Shown in pieces: positions 32,962 to 42,060 of a stretch of DNA of 64,000 bases. The position numbers and the translations under genes were made by a program. The stretch's first letter is position 1; each line of letters begins with the position of its first letter. Source of the DNA: CADEED01 sp036274075. Its GTDB lineage: Bacteria; Pseudomonadota; Gammaproteobacteria; Steroidobacterales; Steroidobacteraceae. The notes beneath the pieces are model-generated. The model saw only the letters and a list, made by a program, of their open reading frames with translations, searched no databases and had not been told where the DNA came from. The DNA is taken from assembly GCA_036274075.1 (NCBI GenBank), contig DASUGK010000142.1, positions 36,435-100,434 of the forward strand, read 5' to 3'.

Positions 32962-34485
32962 ATGACTCACTACTATTCCGCTGCCCTGGCAATCGCGCTG
33001 TTCGCGTCGAACGTCGCGGCCGCCGCGCAACCCTGCCCGGCACTCACGAAATTCACGTTGGGCGAACATCGCGTGGTGATCCACAAGGCGCAAGAGGCTG
33101 CGGCCAGTGCGCCCGGTGTCACGCCCGTGGTGCCCGCCCACTGCCGCGTCGACGGCGCGATCGACGAACGCACGGGACGCGACGGCAAACCGTACGCGAT
33201 TGGATTCGCAGTGGCGCTGCCCGCCAAGTGGAACGGCCGATTTCTCTTCCAGGGTGGCGGCGGATTGAACGGCAGCGTGCAGCCGCCGCTCGGTGCCGGA
33301 TACGCCGGCGAGAACTCGGCGCTGATGCGCGGGTTCGCCGTGGCCAGCACGGACTCGGGCCACAAGGGCCAGGCTTTCGACGGCAGTTTCTTCGCGGACC
33401 AGAAGGCCGCGCTGAATTTCCTGCACCAGGCCGTCGCGGAAGTCACGGTGGTCGCCAAGGCGATCGTCGCGAAGCACTACGGCAGGCCACAGGAGCACGC
33501 GTATTTCGTCGGGTGTTCCACCGGGGGCCGCGAAGCCATGATGATGTCGCAGCGTTTTCCGGAGTATTACGACGGCATCGTGGCGGTGGCGCCCGCGGCG
33601 CGCACCAGCTTTTCCAACCTCGGGCTCAAGCATGCGGCCGCCGCGCTCAATGCCATCGCACCGCTCGACGCCCAGGGCAATCCGCAGACACGCGCAGCGT
33701 TGAGCGATGCCGATCGCCAGCTGGTCATCGACGGAGTGCTCGCCTCCTGTGATGAGGCGCTCGACGGCAACAAGGACGGGTTGCTCTTCGCCCCGCACAA
33801 GTGTTCCTTCGATCCCGCAACACTCGCCTGCCCGGGCGAGAAGAAAGAGGGATGTCTCTCGCCGGCCCAGGTGAAGGCGATTCGCACCGTCATGCAAGGA
33901 CCGCGCACCTCGACGGGCCGGCAGGTTTATCCCGGCTATTACTACGACACCGGAATCGCGAACACCCAGGGCCTCGCAGGTGTGCTGGCCGGGCCGTTCA
34001 TTCCGGAAGGCCGCGGCCCGGTGGGTACCACGTTCGACGTCGACGCCGCGGCGGCCGAGGCGATGGACGCACGCGCCATGCTGGGTGACAGCAGCGCATG
34101 GACCAACCTCAGCACATTCCGCGGCCACGGCGGCAAGCTGATCTTCGCGCACGGCGTGAGCGATCCGTGGTTTTCGGCGCAGGAAACCGTGCGCTACTAC
34201 GAGCAGCTCGGACGCGACAACACCGAGGTGCCATTGACGGAATGGAGCCGCCTGTTCCTCGTGCCCGGCATGGGCCACTGTGGCGGCGGCTCGCGCACGC
34301 TCGACCAGTTCGACCTGCTCACGGCGCTCATCGACTGGGTGGAAGCGGGACGCGCGCCGGATCGCGTGATCGCCACGGGCCACTCGCTTCCCGGCGAAAG
34401 CCGCCCGCTGTGTCCCTTCCCGGCGCACGCCCACTACGGCGGCACCGGTGACCGTCGCGACGCGGCTAACTACACCTGCCGGTAG
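32962..34485 (+). CDS. Secreted tannase / feruloyl esterase
   Basis: This 507-residue exported protein belongs to the tannase/FaeB family, which cleaves gallate or hydroxycinnamate esters from plant polyphenols or cell walls. The triad is visible as serine in GCSTGGREA, aspartate in GVSDPWFSA and histidine in GMGHCGGGS. The cysteines next to Ser and His form the CS-D-HC disulfide known for this family. DGNKDGLL looks like its calcium loop. The signal peptide ends near AAAQ. It lies beside a TonB receptor and a MarR gene, in line with use of phenolic esters. Confidence 0.92.
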   Translation: MTHYYSAALAIALFASNVAAAAQPCPALTKFTLGEHRVVIHKAQEAAASAPGVTPVVPAHCRVDGAIDERTGRDGKPYAIGFAVALPAKWNGRFLFQGGGGLNGSVQPPLGAGYAGENSALMRGFAVASTDSGHKGQAFDGSFFADQKAALNFLHQAVAEVTVVAKAIVAKHYGRPQEHAYFVGCSTGGREAMMMSQRFPEYYDGIVAVAPAARTSFSNLGLKHAAAALNAIAPLDAQGNPQTRAALSDADRQLVIDGVLASCDEALDGNKDGLLFAPHKCSFDPATLACPGEKKEGCLSPAQVKAIRTVMQGPRTSTGRQVYPGYYYDTGIANTQGLAGVLAGPFIPEGRGPVGTTFDVDAAAAEAMDARAMLGDSSAWTNLSTFRGHGGKLIFAHGVSDPWFSAQETVRYYEQLGRDNTEVPLTEWSRLFLVPGMGHCGGGSRTLDQFDLLTALIDWVEAGRAPDRVIATGHSLPGESRPLCPFPAHAHYGGTGDRRDAANYTCR

Positions 34486-34497
34486 GACGGGACAGAG

Positions 34498-34546
34498 GCC
34501 CGGCGAAAGACAGCTGCCTGGGGGGCCAGTGCTGTCTTCGCCGGGC
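34498..34546. terminator. Bidirectional terminator between tannase and TonB receptor
   Basis: A 16-bp stem with one bulged A (34498-34514 against 34531-34546) and a 16-nt loop sits between two convergent stops. The arm is GCCCGGCGAAAGACAGC. A stem this long in exactly that place is a convincing shared terminator. Confidence 0.75.
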
Positions 34547-34548
34547 AC

Positions 34549-37236
34549 TCACCACTTCTTCCGAAGTGTGAGTCCCACGATACGGCCGACCGGATTGTTG
34601 AGCGTGGCGTCGAAGCCGCCGCCGCCGTTCGGACTTTGCGCGATGTTCACGTACGGCGGGTCTTCGTCGAGTATGTTGAGCGCATCCAGGCCGAGCGACA
34701 GTCCCTCGGCGAAGCTGCCACCCGAGAAGTTGTAGAAGAGGTTCAGGTCGAGCGTGGTCTTCGCATCGACCTCCTGGATCGGGCTGACGAGGTTGTTGTC
34801 GTATGGCGCGAAGTGGTTGACGAACAGCGCGCCCGTGAAACCTCCCAGGCGCCACGTGACATTGGCCCGTGCCTTGAATTCGAGCGGGTTGTAGATCGTA
34901 TTCAGCTGGTCGACCTTGTCCGCCGCCGGGGTGATGGCGACGTCGTACTCGGTGAAGTACGTGGTCATGAGGCCCAGGTCGAATTTGCCCGCGGCACCTG
35001 CTTCGAAGCTGTACCCGACGGTGAGGTCGAGACCCGCTGCGATGGTGGTGCCGAGATTGTTGGTGCGCCCATCGACGTACAGTGTGACCGGATTGGGCAA
35101 TACGCCACGAATCGGCTTGGTCGCGACCAGCGCGGCGACGAAGGCCGGGTCGGGGTCGCGCACGATGATGCCCGTGCCGGCGAACTGGCTCTCGCGGTTC
35201 AGGATGGTCAGATCGGAGAGATAGGAAGTGATCTGCTTCTCGTAGTCGATGTGGAAGTAGGTCAGGTTGATCCGCGCGGCATCCGTGGGAGCGAAATCGA
35301 CGCCGAAGGTGTATGTCTCGGCCGTTTCCGGCTCGAGTTCGAGATTTCCACCCGAGAGCGTGATGCCCTGGGTGATCGCGCCACCTTTTGTCGGGTCCGA
35401 ATAGTTCTGCACGTACAATGCAGACGAGTTGCCGTAGATCTGCGAGAACGTGGGGGCGCGGAACGACTCACCGTAGGTCGCACGGAAACGCAGCGACTCG
35501 ATGGGCGCCCAGTTGATGCCGTACTTTGGATTGACCGTCGAGCCATCCTCGAGGTCACTGTAGTCGTCGTAACGCACCGCCAGGTCGAGGGTGAGCTCGT
35601 GCAGTCCCGCGCGCGCGTTCTCGTCGCCGAATAGCGGAACCAGGAATTCCGCGTACGCCGAATGGATGTCGCGGTACACGCGCGCGGTGGTGCCATCGAT
35701 GGGTGCCGCCGGCGTCCCGGTGATGGATCCGGACGCGCTGCTCAGCGTCTGGTACTCGTAGCCGAAGGCTGCGCGCAGCTCACCGCCGGGCATGTTCATG
35801 ACAGGACCGTCGACCTTCAGCTCCCCGCCCCTGAAATGAGTGTCACCGGGTGCGATGAACTGCTGGGTCGCCAGGTTCTCGAGCGCCGCCGCGGTGTTGG
35901 GCTGCGGGCTGAAGGGGTTCAGCGCAGTGGCCGGATCGGTGCGGGCCAGCGCGGCGTTGAGCGCGGCATTGTCGATGCCGTTCATCGAGGTGCTGCGTTC
36001 CTCGTCGTGACCGTAGCTGTAGAGTGCCTCCAGCTCCCAATCTCCCGCCAGCTGGAATCTCGCGCCGATCGTGGCCTGGTAGGCCTCGGAAAAACCGTGC
36101 GTGTCGTTCGATGGCAACTGGTCGCCGAAGGAATAGTTGACCGTCTCGGACGTCACGGTGGTGCCGGGTGGGCTGACGAAGAACGGGTTCACATTGCGCA
36201 CGGTGAGCGCGGCAGCCTGGTTACCCACCTGGTTCTCGAAAGTGCGTTCCGTCCAGAACAGGTCGCCGAACAATTCGACGCGTTCTCCCAGGTTCTGGTT
36301 GAACGTCGCCATCACCGAGTCACGCTCCTGTTCCGGGAGCAGATCCTGGAACTGCGCGTTGTCGCAACGATTGGTGGTGCCCGGCACGAGCTGGCCCGCC
36401 GTCGCCGGCGTGACACCTGCCGCCGGGATCGCGTAACTCACGCCCGCCACCACGATATTTCCCGGATTGCATTGCGCGACGCGATAGTCGCGCCCGCCGC
36501 GCGCGGTCTGGTCACCGCGGAAGAAATCGCGGTCGGTGCCATTCAGGTTGCTGTGATAGGAGTGTTCGTAGGCAACCATCATGTGGCCGCTCGACCAGTC
36601 GAAGCCGCCGATCGCGCCCAGCTGCCGCTCGTCGTAGTCGTCGCCCTGCGCGCCGCGCACGCTGACCTCGATGCCCTCGAAATAACGCCGCGGAATCAGG
36701 TTCACCACGCCGGCGATCGCGTCCGATCCGTAGAGCGCCGAGGCTCCGTCGGCGACCACCTCGACGCGCTCCAGCGCCAGCGTGGGAACGATCGACGGAT
36801 CGACTGCGAAACCCGTGGTGCCCTGCGGCACGGCGCGATGGCCGTCCAGCAATGTGAGCGTCGAGTAGGGCCCGATGCCGCGCAGGTTGACCGCCGAGCC
36901 GTACGTGATGTTGCCCGAGCCGCCGGACTGCCCGCGCGAGTTCTCGGAGATTCCGAGATTGAAGACCTGCGGCAGCTTCTGCAGCAGCGCCGCGGTGGTC
37001 AGCGGCGCGGACAGGTCGATGTCTTCGCGCGAGACCTCGGTGACCGGAGACCCGACCGGCTCGGATCCGCGAATGCGGCTGCCGGTGACGATGATCTCCT
37101 CGGTGCTGGAAGCCGCAGCCTGCGGCTCCTGCGCCAGCACGGCGTGGGGCGCAGCCGCGCCGCTTGCCGCCAGCAGTGCCAGCCTGATCGGGCGCGCCAG
37201 GTTCATCCGCGCCGACAAAGTTGTTTTCCGACTCAC
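34549..37236 (-). CDS. TonB-dependent outer-membrane receptor
   Basis: This is an 895-residue receptor with signal sequence (ending near VLAQ), a TonB-box-like EEIIVTGSRIRG, a plug (VEVVADGASALYGSDAIAG) and a large barrel ending in LTLRKKW. The EEIIVTGSRI plug type is common in receptors for large organic ligands. I start it at GTG 37236, because GGGGAGGGG lies just upstream. The ATG at 37206 has no ribosome site. It is divergent from the MarR gene, and a 19-bp motif shared with the capA-like operon lies 106 bp upstream. Confidence 0.9.
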   Translation of the reverse strand: MSRKTTLSARMNLARPIRLALLAASGAAAPHAVLAQEPQAAASSTEEIIVTGSRIRGSEPVGSPVTEVSREDIDLSAPLTTAALLQKLPQVFNLGISENSRGQSGGSGNITYGSAVNLRGIGPYSTLTLLDGHRAVPQGTTGFAVDPSIVPTLALERVEVVADGASALYGSDAIAGVVNLIPRRYFEGIEVSVRGAQGDDYDERQLGAIGGFDWSSGHMMVAYEHSYHSNLNGTDRDFFRGDQTARGGRDYRVAQCNPGNIVVAGVSYAIPAAGVTPATAGQLVPGTTNRCDNAQFQDLLPEQERDSVMATFNQNLGERVELFGDLFWTERTFENQVGNQAAALTVRNVNPFFVSPPGTTVTSETVNYSFGDQLPSNDTHGFSEAYQATIGARFQLAGDWELEALYSYGHDEERSTSMNGIDNAALNAALARTDPATALNPFSPQPNTAAALENLATQQFIAPGDTHFRGGELKVDGPVMNMPGGELRAAFGYEYQTLSSASGSITGTPAAPIDGTTARVYRDIHSAYAEFLVPLFGDENARAGLHELTLDLAVRYDDYSDLEDGSTVNPKYGINWAPIESLRFRATYGESFRAPTFSQIYGNSSALYVQNYSDPTKGGAITQGITLSGGNLELEPETAETYTFGVDFAPTDAARINLTYFHIDYEKQITSYLSDLTILNRESQFAGTGIIVRDPDPAFVAALVATKPIRGVLPNPVTLYVDGRTNNLGTTIAAGLDLTVGYSFEAGAAGKFDLGLMTTYFTEYDVAITPAADKVDQLNTIYNPLEFKARANVTWRLGGFTGALFVNHFAPYDNNLVSPIQEVDAKTTLDLNLFYNFSGGSFAEGLSLGLDALNILDEDPPYVNIAQSPNGGGGFDATLNNPVGRIVGLTLRKKW

Positions 37237-37341
37237 ACGCCCCTCCCCGAACTGCACGTATCCCGTGTTCGACAACCGCATGCGCGGCACCCCCCCGAGG
37301 CGTAATCAGACTGCTCCCCGTCACGCGCCGTTGTCAATATC

Positions 37342-37360
37342 GTTCGTATTACAAACTATC
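37342..37360. promoter_or_regulatory. Candidate MarR operator, site 1
   Basis: GTTCGTATTACAAACTATC lies between the MarR gene and the third TonB receptor. It matches site 2 (38023-38041, opposite strand) at 15 of 19 positions, with identical GTTCGTA and AACTATC ends. Its first 15 bases are a near-perfect dyad. On the plus strand it falls between TTGTCA (37331-37336) and AACTAT, a possible -35/-10 pair for the MarR gene. Confidence 0.55.
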
Positions 37361-37479
37361 TGTCTTCAAACCTTCTCGGCCCGGGCTCCCCACCATGGCG
37401 CGGGACGCGCACGCCGGGCGCGGGCACGACACGGGGGCCGCGTTTGACCGGCGCGGAGGCGTCGAGTAGGTTCCGCGGC

Positions 37480-37968
37480 ATGCCAACCCGCAGGAAGACC
37501 CCCAGCCAATCCGCAGATTTACGCGCGCAGACGGCCATCGGGCTGGACCTCGACTGCCTGCCGACGCTGCTGGGTTTCAACATCCGTCGGGCGCAGATCG
37601 CGTTGTGGCGCGACTTCAACCGCAACGTCGCCGAGGGATACGTGCGCCCCGGCGTTTTCAGCGCGCTGCTGCTGGCGCGGGCGAATCCGGGCATTGCGCA
37701 GATCGAGATCGCCAACCAGCTCGGCATCGACAAGGCCAGCGTCGTCGCGCTGGTGGACCGCATGGAAGACGCCGGCTGGGTGACGCGCCGGCGTTCCACG
37801 GACGACCGCCGGCGCCAGGGGATATTCCTCACGCCGGCCGGCAGCAAGACCTGCCGATCGCTCAAGAAGGAAATGATCGACCACGAGCGCAAGTTCGTGA
37901 GCCGCTACACCGACCAGGAGCTGCGCACCCTCATCGCCCTGCTGCGCAGGCTGCACGATCCCGACTGA
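37480..37968 (+). CDS. MarR-family transcriptional regulator
   Basis: This 162-residue protein has the MarR winged helix: an N-terminal helix, then ANPGIAQIEIANQLGIDKAS as the HTH, VVALVDRMEDAGWVTRRRST as recognition helix and wing entry, and DDRRRQGIFLTPAG as wing. MarR proteins often respond to phenolics or their CoA esters and repress neighbouring catabolic genes. It is divergent from a TonB receptor and 150 bp upstream of a CoA-transferase/TRAP operon. Both regulatory regions carry a related 19-bp sequence, so it probably controls both and itself. Confidence 0.88.
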   Translation: MPTRRKTPSQSADLRAQTAIGLDLDCLPTLLGFNIRRAQIALWRDFNRNVAEGYVRPGVFSALLLARANPGIAQIEIANQLGIDKASVVALVDRMEDAGWVTRRRSTDDRRRQGIFLTPAGSKTCRSLKKEMIDHERKFVSRYTDQELRTLIALLRRLHDPD

Positions 37969-38022
37969 GCGGCCCTTCGCCGCGCGCATGCTGCGCTCGA
38001 CTGGCGTATGGTGCCGTACTAC

Positions 38023-38041
38023 GATAGTTGAGAGTACGAAC
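38023..38041. promoter_or_regulatory. Candidate MarR operator, site 2
   Basis: On the minus strand this reads GTTCGTACTCTCAACTATC, matching site 1 at 15 of 19 positions. It lies 78 bp upstream of the capA-like start. A possible promoter on the plus strand, CTCGAC (37997-38002) and TACGAT (38020-38025) with 17-bp spacing, would overlap it, which suits repression. Confidence 0.55.
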
Positions 38042-38118
38042 TAATTTGCGCGCCGGCTTCAGAGGGGGAGAACGCGCGGCGGGCCGCACACCGTGCCGTC
38101 CGCCTCGCCGAGCGATTC

Positions 38119-39219
38119 ATGAGCGACGTCGATCTGCTCTTCGCGGGTGACCTGATCCTCGACATACCGCAGGCCGACTACTGGCTCGACGGTATCGCGC
38201 CGCGGCTGCGCGCAGCCGGCGTCGCGATCGGCCACCTCGAGGTTGCCCACACGCGCCATGCACCGCGGCTGCGGGGTGACATCGCCGCGCCCGGAGCCGA
38301 TCCCGACAATTTGCCGGCCCTGCGGCGCGCCGGCTTCCACGCGGTCTCGTTGGCCGGCAACCACATCGCCGATTGCGGGGCCGAAGGCATCGCCGACACC
38401 CTGGGCGGGCTCGATGCCGCGGGGATCGCGCATTGCGGCGCCGGCGCCAACCTCGACAGCGCCTCGCGGCCCTGTTTCATCCCGGGCGCGGCGCGCGTTG
38501 CCCTGCTCAGTTATAACTGCGTGGGCCCGGAAGCGGCCTGGGCCACGCCCGAGAGTGCCGGCTGCGCATACGTGCGCATCGATACCGCGGATCGTTCTGC
38601 CATCAACCCGCGCGCGGCGCTGCTCGATCCTGACGAGGCGTCGCTCGCTGCGATGGCCGACGGCATCCGTGCCGCGCGCGCGGACGCGGACCTGGTCGTC
38701 GTCGCCCTGCACAAGGGAATCGTGCACACGCCGGCGAAGCTCGCGCCTTACGAGCGCGCCGTCGCGCATGCGGCCATCGACGCGGGCGCGGACGTGGTCG
38801 TCGGCCATCACGCCCACATCCTGCGTGGCATCGAAATGCACCGCGGCAAGCCCATCTTCCACGGGCTCGGCAACGGGTGCGTGGTCACGCGGGCGCTGAG
38901 CCCGGACACCGACGATCCCGCGCGCGCCGAATGGGCGCAGCGGCGGCGCGAACTCTTCGGCTTCACCCCCGATCCGGCGTACTACCTTGCGCCCTTCCAT
39001 CCGGAGTCGGTTCATTCGATGCTGGGATGCGTGCGGGTGAGCGCCGGAAAGCTGGCCACCGGCTTCATCCCGATTCACGTCGATCCACCCGGACGGCCGC
39101 GCCCCTGCTCTGACACCGAGGCGCTCGACGTCATGCGCTATGTCGAGAAGATCACGGTCGCCGCGGGACTTCCCGCGGTGTCCTTCGAATACCGGGACGG
39201 TTTCGCATGGATGCAGTGA
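38119..39219 (+). CDS. CapA-like metallophosphoesterase
   Basis: This 366-residue protein has the PGA_cap/CapA fold of calcineurin-like phosphoesterases: GDLILD at the N terminus, SLAGNHIADCG, ALHKGIVH and VVGHHAHILRG carry the metal-binding Asp, Asn and His residues. The founding member acts in poly-gamma-glutamate export. This one lacks a signal peptide or membrane anchor and heads a TRAP/CoA operon, so a capsule role is unlikely. It may hydrolyse an amide or phosphate in the catabolic route. The next gene overlaps its end by 13 bp. Confidence 0.85.
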   Translation: MSDVDLLFAGDLILDIPQADYWLDGIAPRLRAAGVAIGHLEVAHTRHAPRLRGDIAAPGADPDNLPALRRAGFHAVSLAGNHIADCGAEGIADTLGGLDAAGIAHCGAGANLDSASRPCFIPGAARVALLSYNCVGPEAAWATPESAGCAYVRIDTADRSAINPRAALLDPDEASLAAMADGIRAARADADLVVVALHKGIVHTPAKLAPYERAVAHAAIDAGADVVVGHHAHILRGIEMHRGKPIFHGLGNGCVVTRALSPDTDDPARAEWAQRRRELFGFTPDPAYYLAPFHPESVHSMLGCVRVSAGKLATGFIPIHVDPPGRPRPCSDTEALDVMRYVEKITVAAGLPAVSFEYRDGFAWMQ

Positions 39220-39677
39220 ATCCCGCCCGGTCCCCCGGCCTGCTCTACTACGCCGGCGCGGGCGGATTGCTCGTCATGATGCTGGTGGAAGCCGCGGCCG
39301 TGATCGGCAGGCACGTCGGCCTGCCCGTGATGGGCGCGCTCGAGATCGTGCAAGCGGCCATCGTGCCCGCGGCCTGCGCGTCCATGCTGATCGCCACGCT
39401 GCATGGCGCGCATGCGGCCGTGCACATGATCACCGACCGGATGCCTCCATCGGCGCAATGCTGGGCATTCCGGGCGGGATCGATCCTCGCCGGGTCGTGC
39501 TTCGCCGCGCTCACCGCGGGTTCCGCGTGGCTCTCCATGGAGTACTGGAATTCCTTCGAGCAGACGGAAGTGCTCCACATCCCGCTGCGTCCGCTGCGCA
39601 TCCTGATCACGCTGACTGCAGCGGCCCTGGCACTGGCGTTCTTCTATCGTGCGCTTCGGCCGAGGAAACCCGCGTGA
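39207..39677 (+). CDS. dctQ: TRAP transporter small permease (DctQ)
   Basis: This is a 156-residue inner-membrane protein with four hydrophobic helices, the layout of DctQ-type small subunits. It has a GALEIVQAAIVPAACASMLI helix and a characteristic conserved aromatic pair in SAWLSMEYWNSFEQ. It starts inside the capA-like gene and ends overlapping the large permease start (GTGA). With the large permease and the binding protein further downstream it forms a secondary high-affinity importer for organic acids. The substrate is unknown. Confidence 0.87.
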   Translation: MDAVNPARSPGLLYYAGAGGLLVMMLVEAAAVIGRHVGLPVMGALEIVQAAIVPAACASMLIATLHGAHAAVHMITDRMPPSAQCWAFRAGSILAGSCFAALTAGSAWLSMEYWNSFEQTEVLHIPLRPLRILITLTAAALALAFFYRALRPRKPA

Positions 39678-40963
39678 GCGGCCTGGTCGGCGTCGCGGCT
39701 TTGCTGGCGTTGCTCGCGCTGGGCGTGCCCATCGGAATCGCGATGGGAGCGGTCGGCCTCATCGGCATGATGATCCTGCTGGGACCCGAGCCGGCGCTGA
39801 TCAAGAGCACGGTGATCTTCTTCGAGGCGGTGACACGCTTCGAACTGGGCGTGCTGCCCTTGTTCCTGCTCATGGCGCACTTCTGCTTCGCCGCGGGCGC
39901 CAGCCGCGATTTTTTCAATGCCGCGGCCGGACTGGTCGGGCATCGGCGCGGCGGACTGGCGCTCGCGACCATCGCGGGCTGCGCCGGATTCGGCGCCGTC
40001 AGCGGCTCGAGCCTCGCGACCGCCGCGACGATGGGACAGATCGGCCTGCCGGAGATGCGTCGCCGCGGCTACTCGACGGCATTCGCCTCGGGCGCGGTCG
40101 CCGCCGGCGGCACATTGGGTTCCCTCACACCGCCGTCGGGTGCGCTCATCGTGTTCGGCATCATCGCCGAGCAATCCATCGGCACACTCTTCACGGCGGC
40201 GATCATTCCGGTAGTCACGCAAACGCTGCTCTACATGGCCGCGATCGTCCTCCTGTGCCACGTCCGGCCGGGAATTGCCCCTCCCTCGCCGCGCATTCCG
40301 TGGATCGAAAGAGGCAAGGCGGTGGTGCGCGTCCTGGACCTCGCGGCGCTCGTGGCCATCGTGCTCGTCGGCATTGCGATCGGCTGGTTCACTCCCACCG
40401 AGGCCGCGTCGATCGGCGCCTGCCTGGCGCTGGTGTTGTGCGCGATTCGCAAGCGGCTCACCCGCGACTCCTTCCGCGAGTCGCTCGAGCGCACCCTGCG
40501 CACCAGCGGCATGCTGTACGTGGTCATCGTCGGCGCGCTGATCTTCGCCTCGTTCATGAGTTTCACCGGGCTCGCCGAACAGATCGCGACGCTGGTGCAA
40601 GGCATGAACAGCGGGCCCACGGCCACCATCATCCTGCTCGCCGTCCTGCTGTTGCTGCTCGGTTCCGTGCTGGACGGACTTGCGTTGATGCTGCTCACCG
40701 CGCCCATACTGCTGCCGATCACCGCGGCGCTCGGCATTTCGCCCATATGGTTCGGAATCTTCTTCGTGCGCACCATGGAGATCGGGTTCGTGCATCCGCC
40801 GATCGGAATCAACCTCTACGTGATGCACAGCATTGCACCGGACATCCCCATCGGCCGTGTTTTCAAGGGCGTGCTGCCGTTCCTCGCCGCGGATTTCCTG
40901 CACCTCGGGCTGCTGATCGCGGTGCCCGGCATGGCACTGGCCCTGCCCGCCTGGCTGGATTGA
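39674..40963 (+). CDS. dctM: TRAP transporter large permease (DctM)
   Basis: This is a 429-residue membrane protein with about twelve helices, of the DctM family that forms the transport channel of TRAP systems. GCAGFGAVSGSSLATAATMG and AAGGTLGSLTPPSGALIVFG are the duplicated family motifs, and GFVHPPIGINLYVMH occurs near the end. It begins with GTG at 39674, overlapping the small permease stop by four bases. Two bases separate it from the next gene. In sequence it is the most secure member of the operon. Confidence 0.93.
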   Translation: MSGLVGVAALLALLALGVPIGIAMGAVGLIGMMILLGPEPALIKSTVIFFEAVTRFELGVLPLFLLMAHFCFAAGASRDFFNAAAGLVGHRRGGLALATIAGCAGFGAVSGSSLATAATMGQIGLPEMRRRGYSTAFASGAVAAGGTLGSLTPPSGALIVFGIIAEQSIGTLFTAAIIPVVTQTLLYMAAIVLLCHVRPGIAPPSPRIPWIERGKAVVRVLDLAALVAIVLVGIAIGWFTPTEAASIGACLALVLCAIRKRLTRDSFRESLERTLRTSGMLYVVIVGALIFASFMSFTGLAEQIATLVQGMNSGPTATIILLAVLLLLLGSVLDGLALMLLTAPILLPITAALGISPIWFGIFFVRTMEIGFVHPPIGINLYVMHSIAPDIPIGRVFKGVLPFLAADFLHLGLLIAVPGMALALPAWLD

Positions 40964-40965
40964 CC

Positions 40966-42060
40966 ATGACCCCGACGCCGGACTTCACGCAGATCCTCCG
41001 CACACTGCGCAGCGACCCGCAGCACGCCGCGCGCAGCCGGGCGGCGGCCGGCGAGCGCGTCGTCGGCTATGTCGGCAACGACGTACCGGTGGCGCTGATC
41101 CTGGCCTCGGGCGCACTGCCCGTGCGGCTGCGCGCCGGCCTGCCGGCCGATGCCTCCGGCGTCGACCGCTTCATCGAGAGCTCGTTCGCGCCCGAGCTGC
41201 GCAGCATCGCGAACCAGTGGCTGCAGGGCGCGTTCGACCACCTGGACGCCGTGATATTCGCGCGCGGCGACGACAGCGGGCAGAGACTCTATTACTACCT
41301 GTGCGAGCTGCAGCGGCGCGGCCTGTGCGCCGGCCCCCGGCCGCTGCTCTACGATGTCGCGGGCCTGCCTCGTGGCTCGAGTACCGAACACACGCTGGAA
41401 TCCACGCGGCTGCTGGCCGAGCAACTCGGCGCGCCGGTCCCGGCACTGGCGCCGGCACTCGAGCGCGTGGCCCGACGCGAAGCCCTGTTGGCCACGGTGC
41501 AGGCTCGCCGCCTGCTGCCGGCACCGCTGCCCGGCAGCGCGGCCTGGACATTCGAATATGCCTGCGCCTGTGATTGGCGCCCTTCCTTCGACGATGCGGC
41601 ACGGGGCTGGCTGGAGGATGCGCCGTTGCTGCCCATGCCGAGGCGCGTGCTGCTGGCCGGAGATCCACCGCCTGATGAGCAACTCCACATGGCCATCGAA
41701 GCCGCCGGCGCGTCCGTGGTGCTGGAACTCACGGAATCGGCTTGCGCGAACACGGCGTCTCATCGCGACCCGCTCGCCGCGATCGCCGCGGAATTCCAGC
41801 GGCGCGAATCACCCGCGCTGTCCATGCGGCGCAACGCGCAGTGGCTCGCCGAGCGCGCGCAGGAATGTCGTGCCGATGCGGTGCTCGTCTGGCTCAGCGA
41901 ACACGACGAGGCGCTGCCCTGGGAAATCCCGCGGCAGATGCAGTCGTTGAGCGTCGCCGGAATCCCGGTCTTGTTGCTCGAGCGCCAGCCGTGGAGCGTC
42001 CCGGCTGCCGTGGTGTCGCAGGTCATGCATCTCGCGCGCACGTGCGGGGTATCGCGATGA
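40966..42060 (+). CDS. 2-hydroxyacyl-CoA dehydratase/benzoyl-CoA reductase-like subunit, divergent
   Basis: This 364-residue protein matches the HgdB/FldC/BcrC family by outline: VVGYVGNDVPVALILASGAL near the N terminus, a second domain (EDAPLLPMPRRVLLAGDPPP) and a C-terminal strand VAGIPVLLLERQ. Catalytic members use three cysteines to hold a [4Fe-4S] cluster. Here the usual Cys positions read ESSFAPELRS, FARGDDSG and SEHDEA, so those ligands seem absent. It is probably a partner of the subunit at 44219-45496, or it has a new chemistry. No activator ATPase gene is in the window. Confidence 0.72.
   Translation: MTPTPDFTQILRTLRSDPQHAARSRAAAGERVVGYVGNDVPVALILASGALPVRLRAGLPADASGVDRFIESSFAPELRSIANQWLQGAFDHLDAVIFARGDDSGQRLYYYLCELQRRGLCAGPRPLLYDVAGLPRGSSTEHTLESTRLLAEQLGAPVPALAPALERVARREALLATVQARRLLPAPLPGSAAWTFEYACACDWRPSFDDAARGWLEDAPLLPMPRRVLLAGDPPPDEQLHMAIEAAGASVVLELTESACANTASHRDPLAAIAAEFQRRESPALSMRRNAQWLAERAQECRADAVLVWLSEHDEALPWEIPRQMQSLSVAGIPVLLLERQPWSVPAAVVSQVMHLARTCGVSR

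Noticed and set aside
38119..39219. Capsule (poly-gamma-glutamate) biosynthesis locus
   Set aside because: Only the CapA-like fold is present. There is no capB or capC, no membrane anchor, and the operon is catabolic in content.
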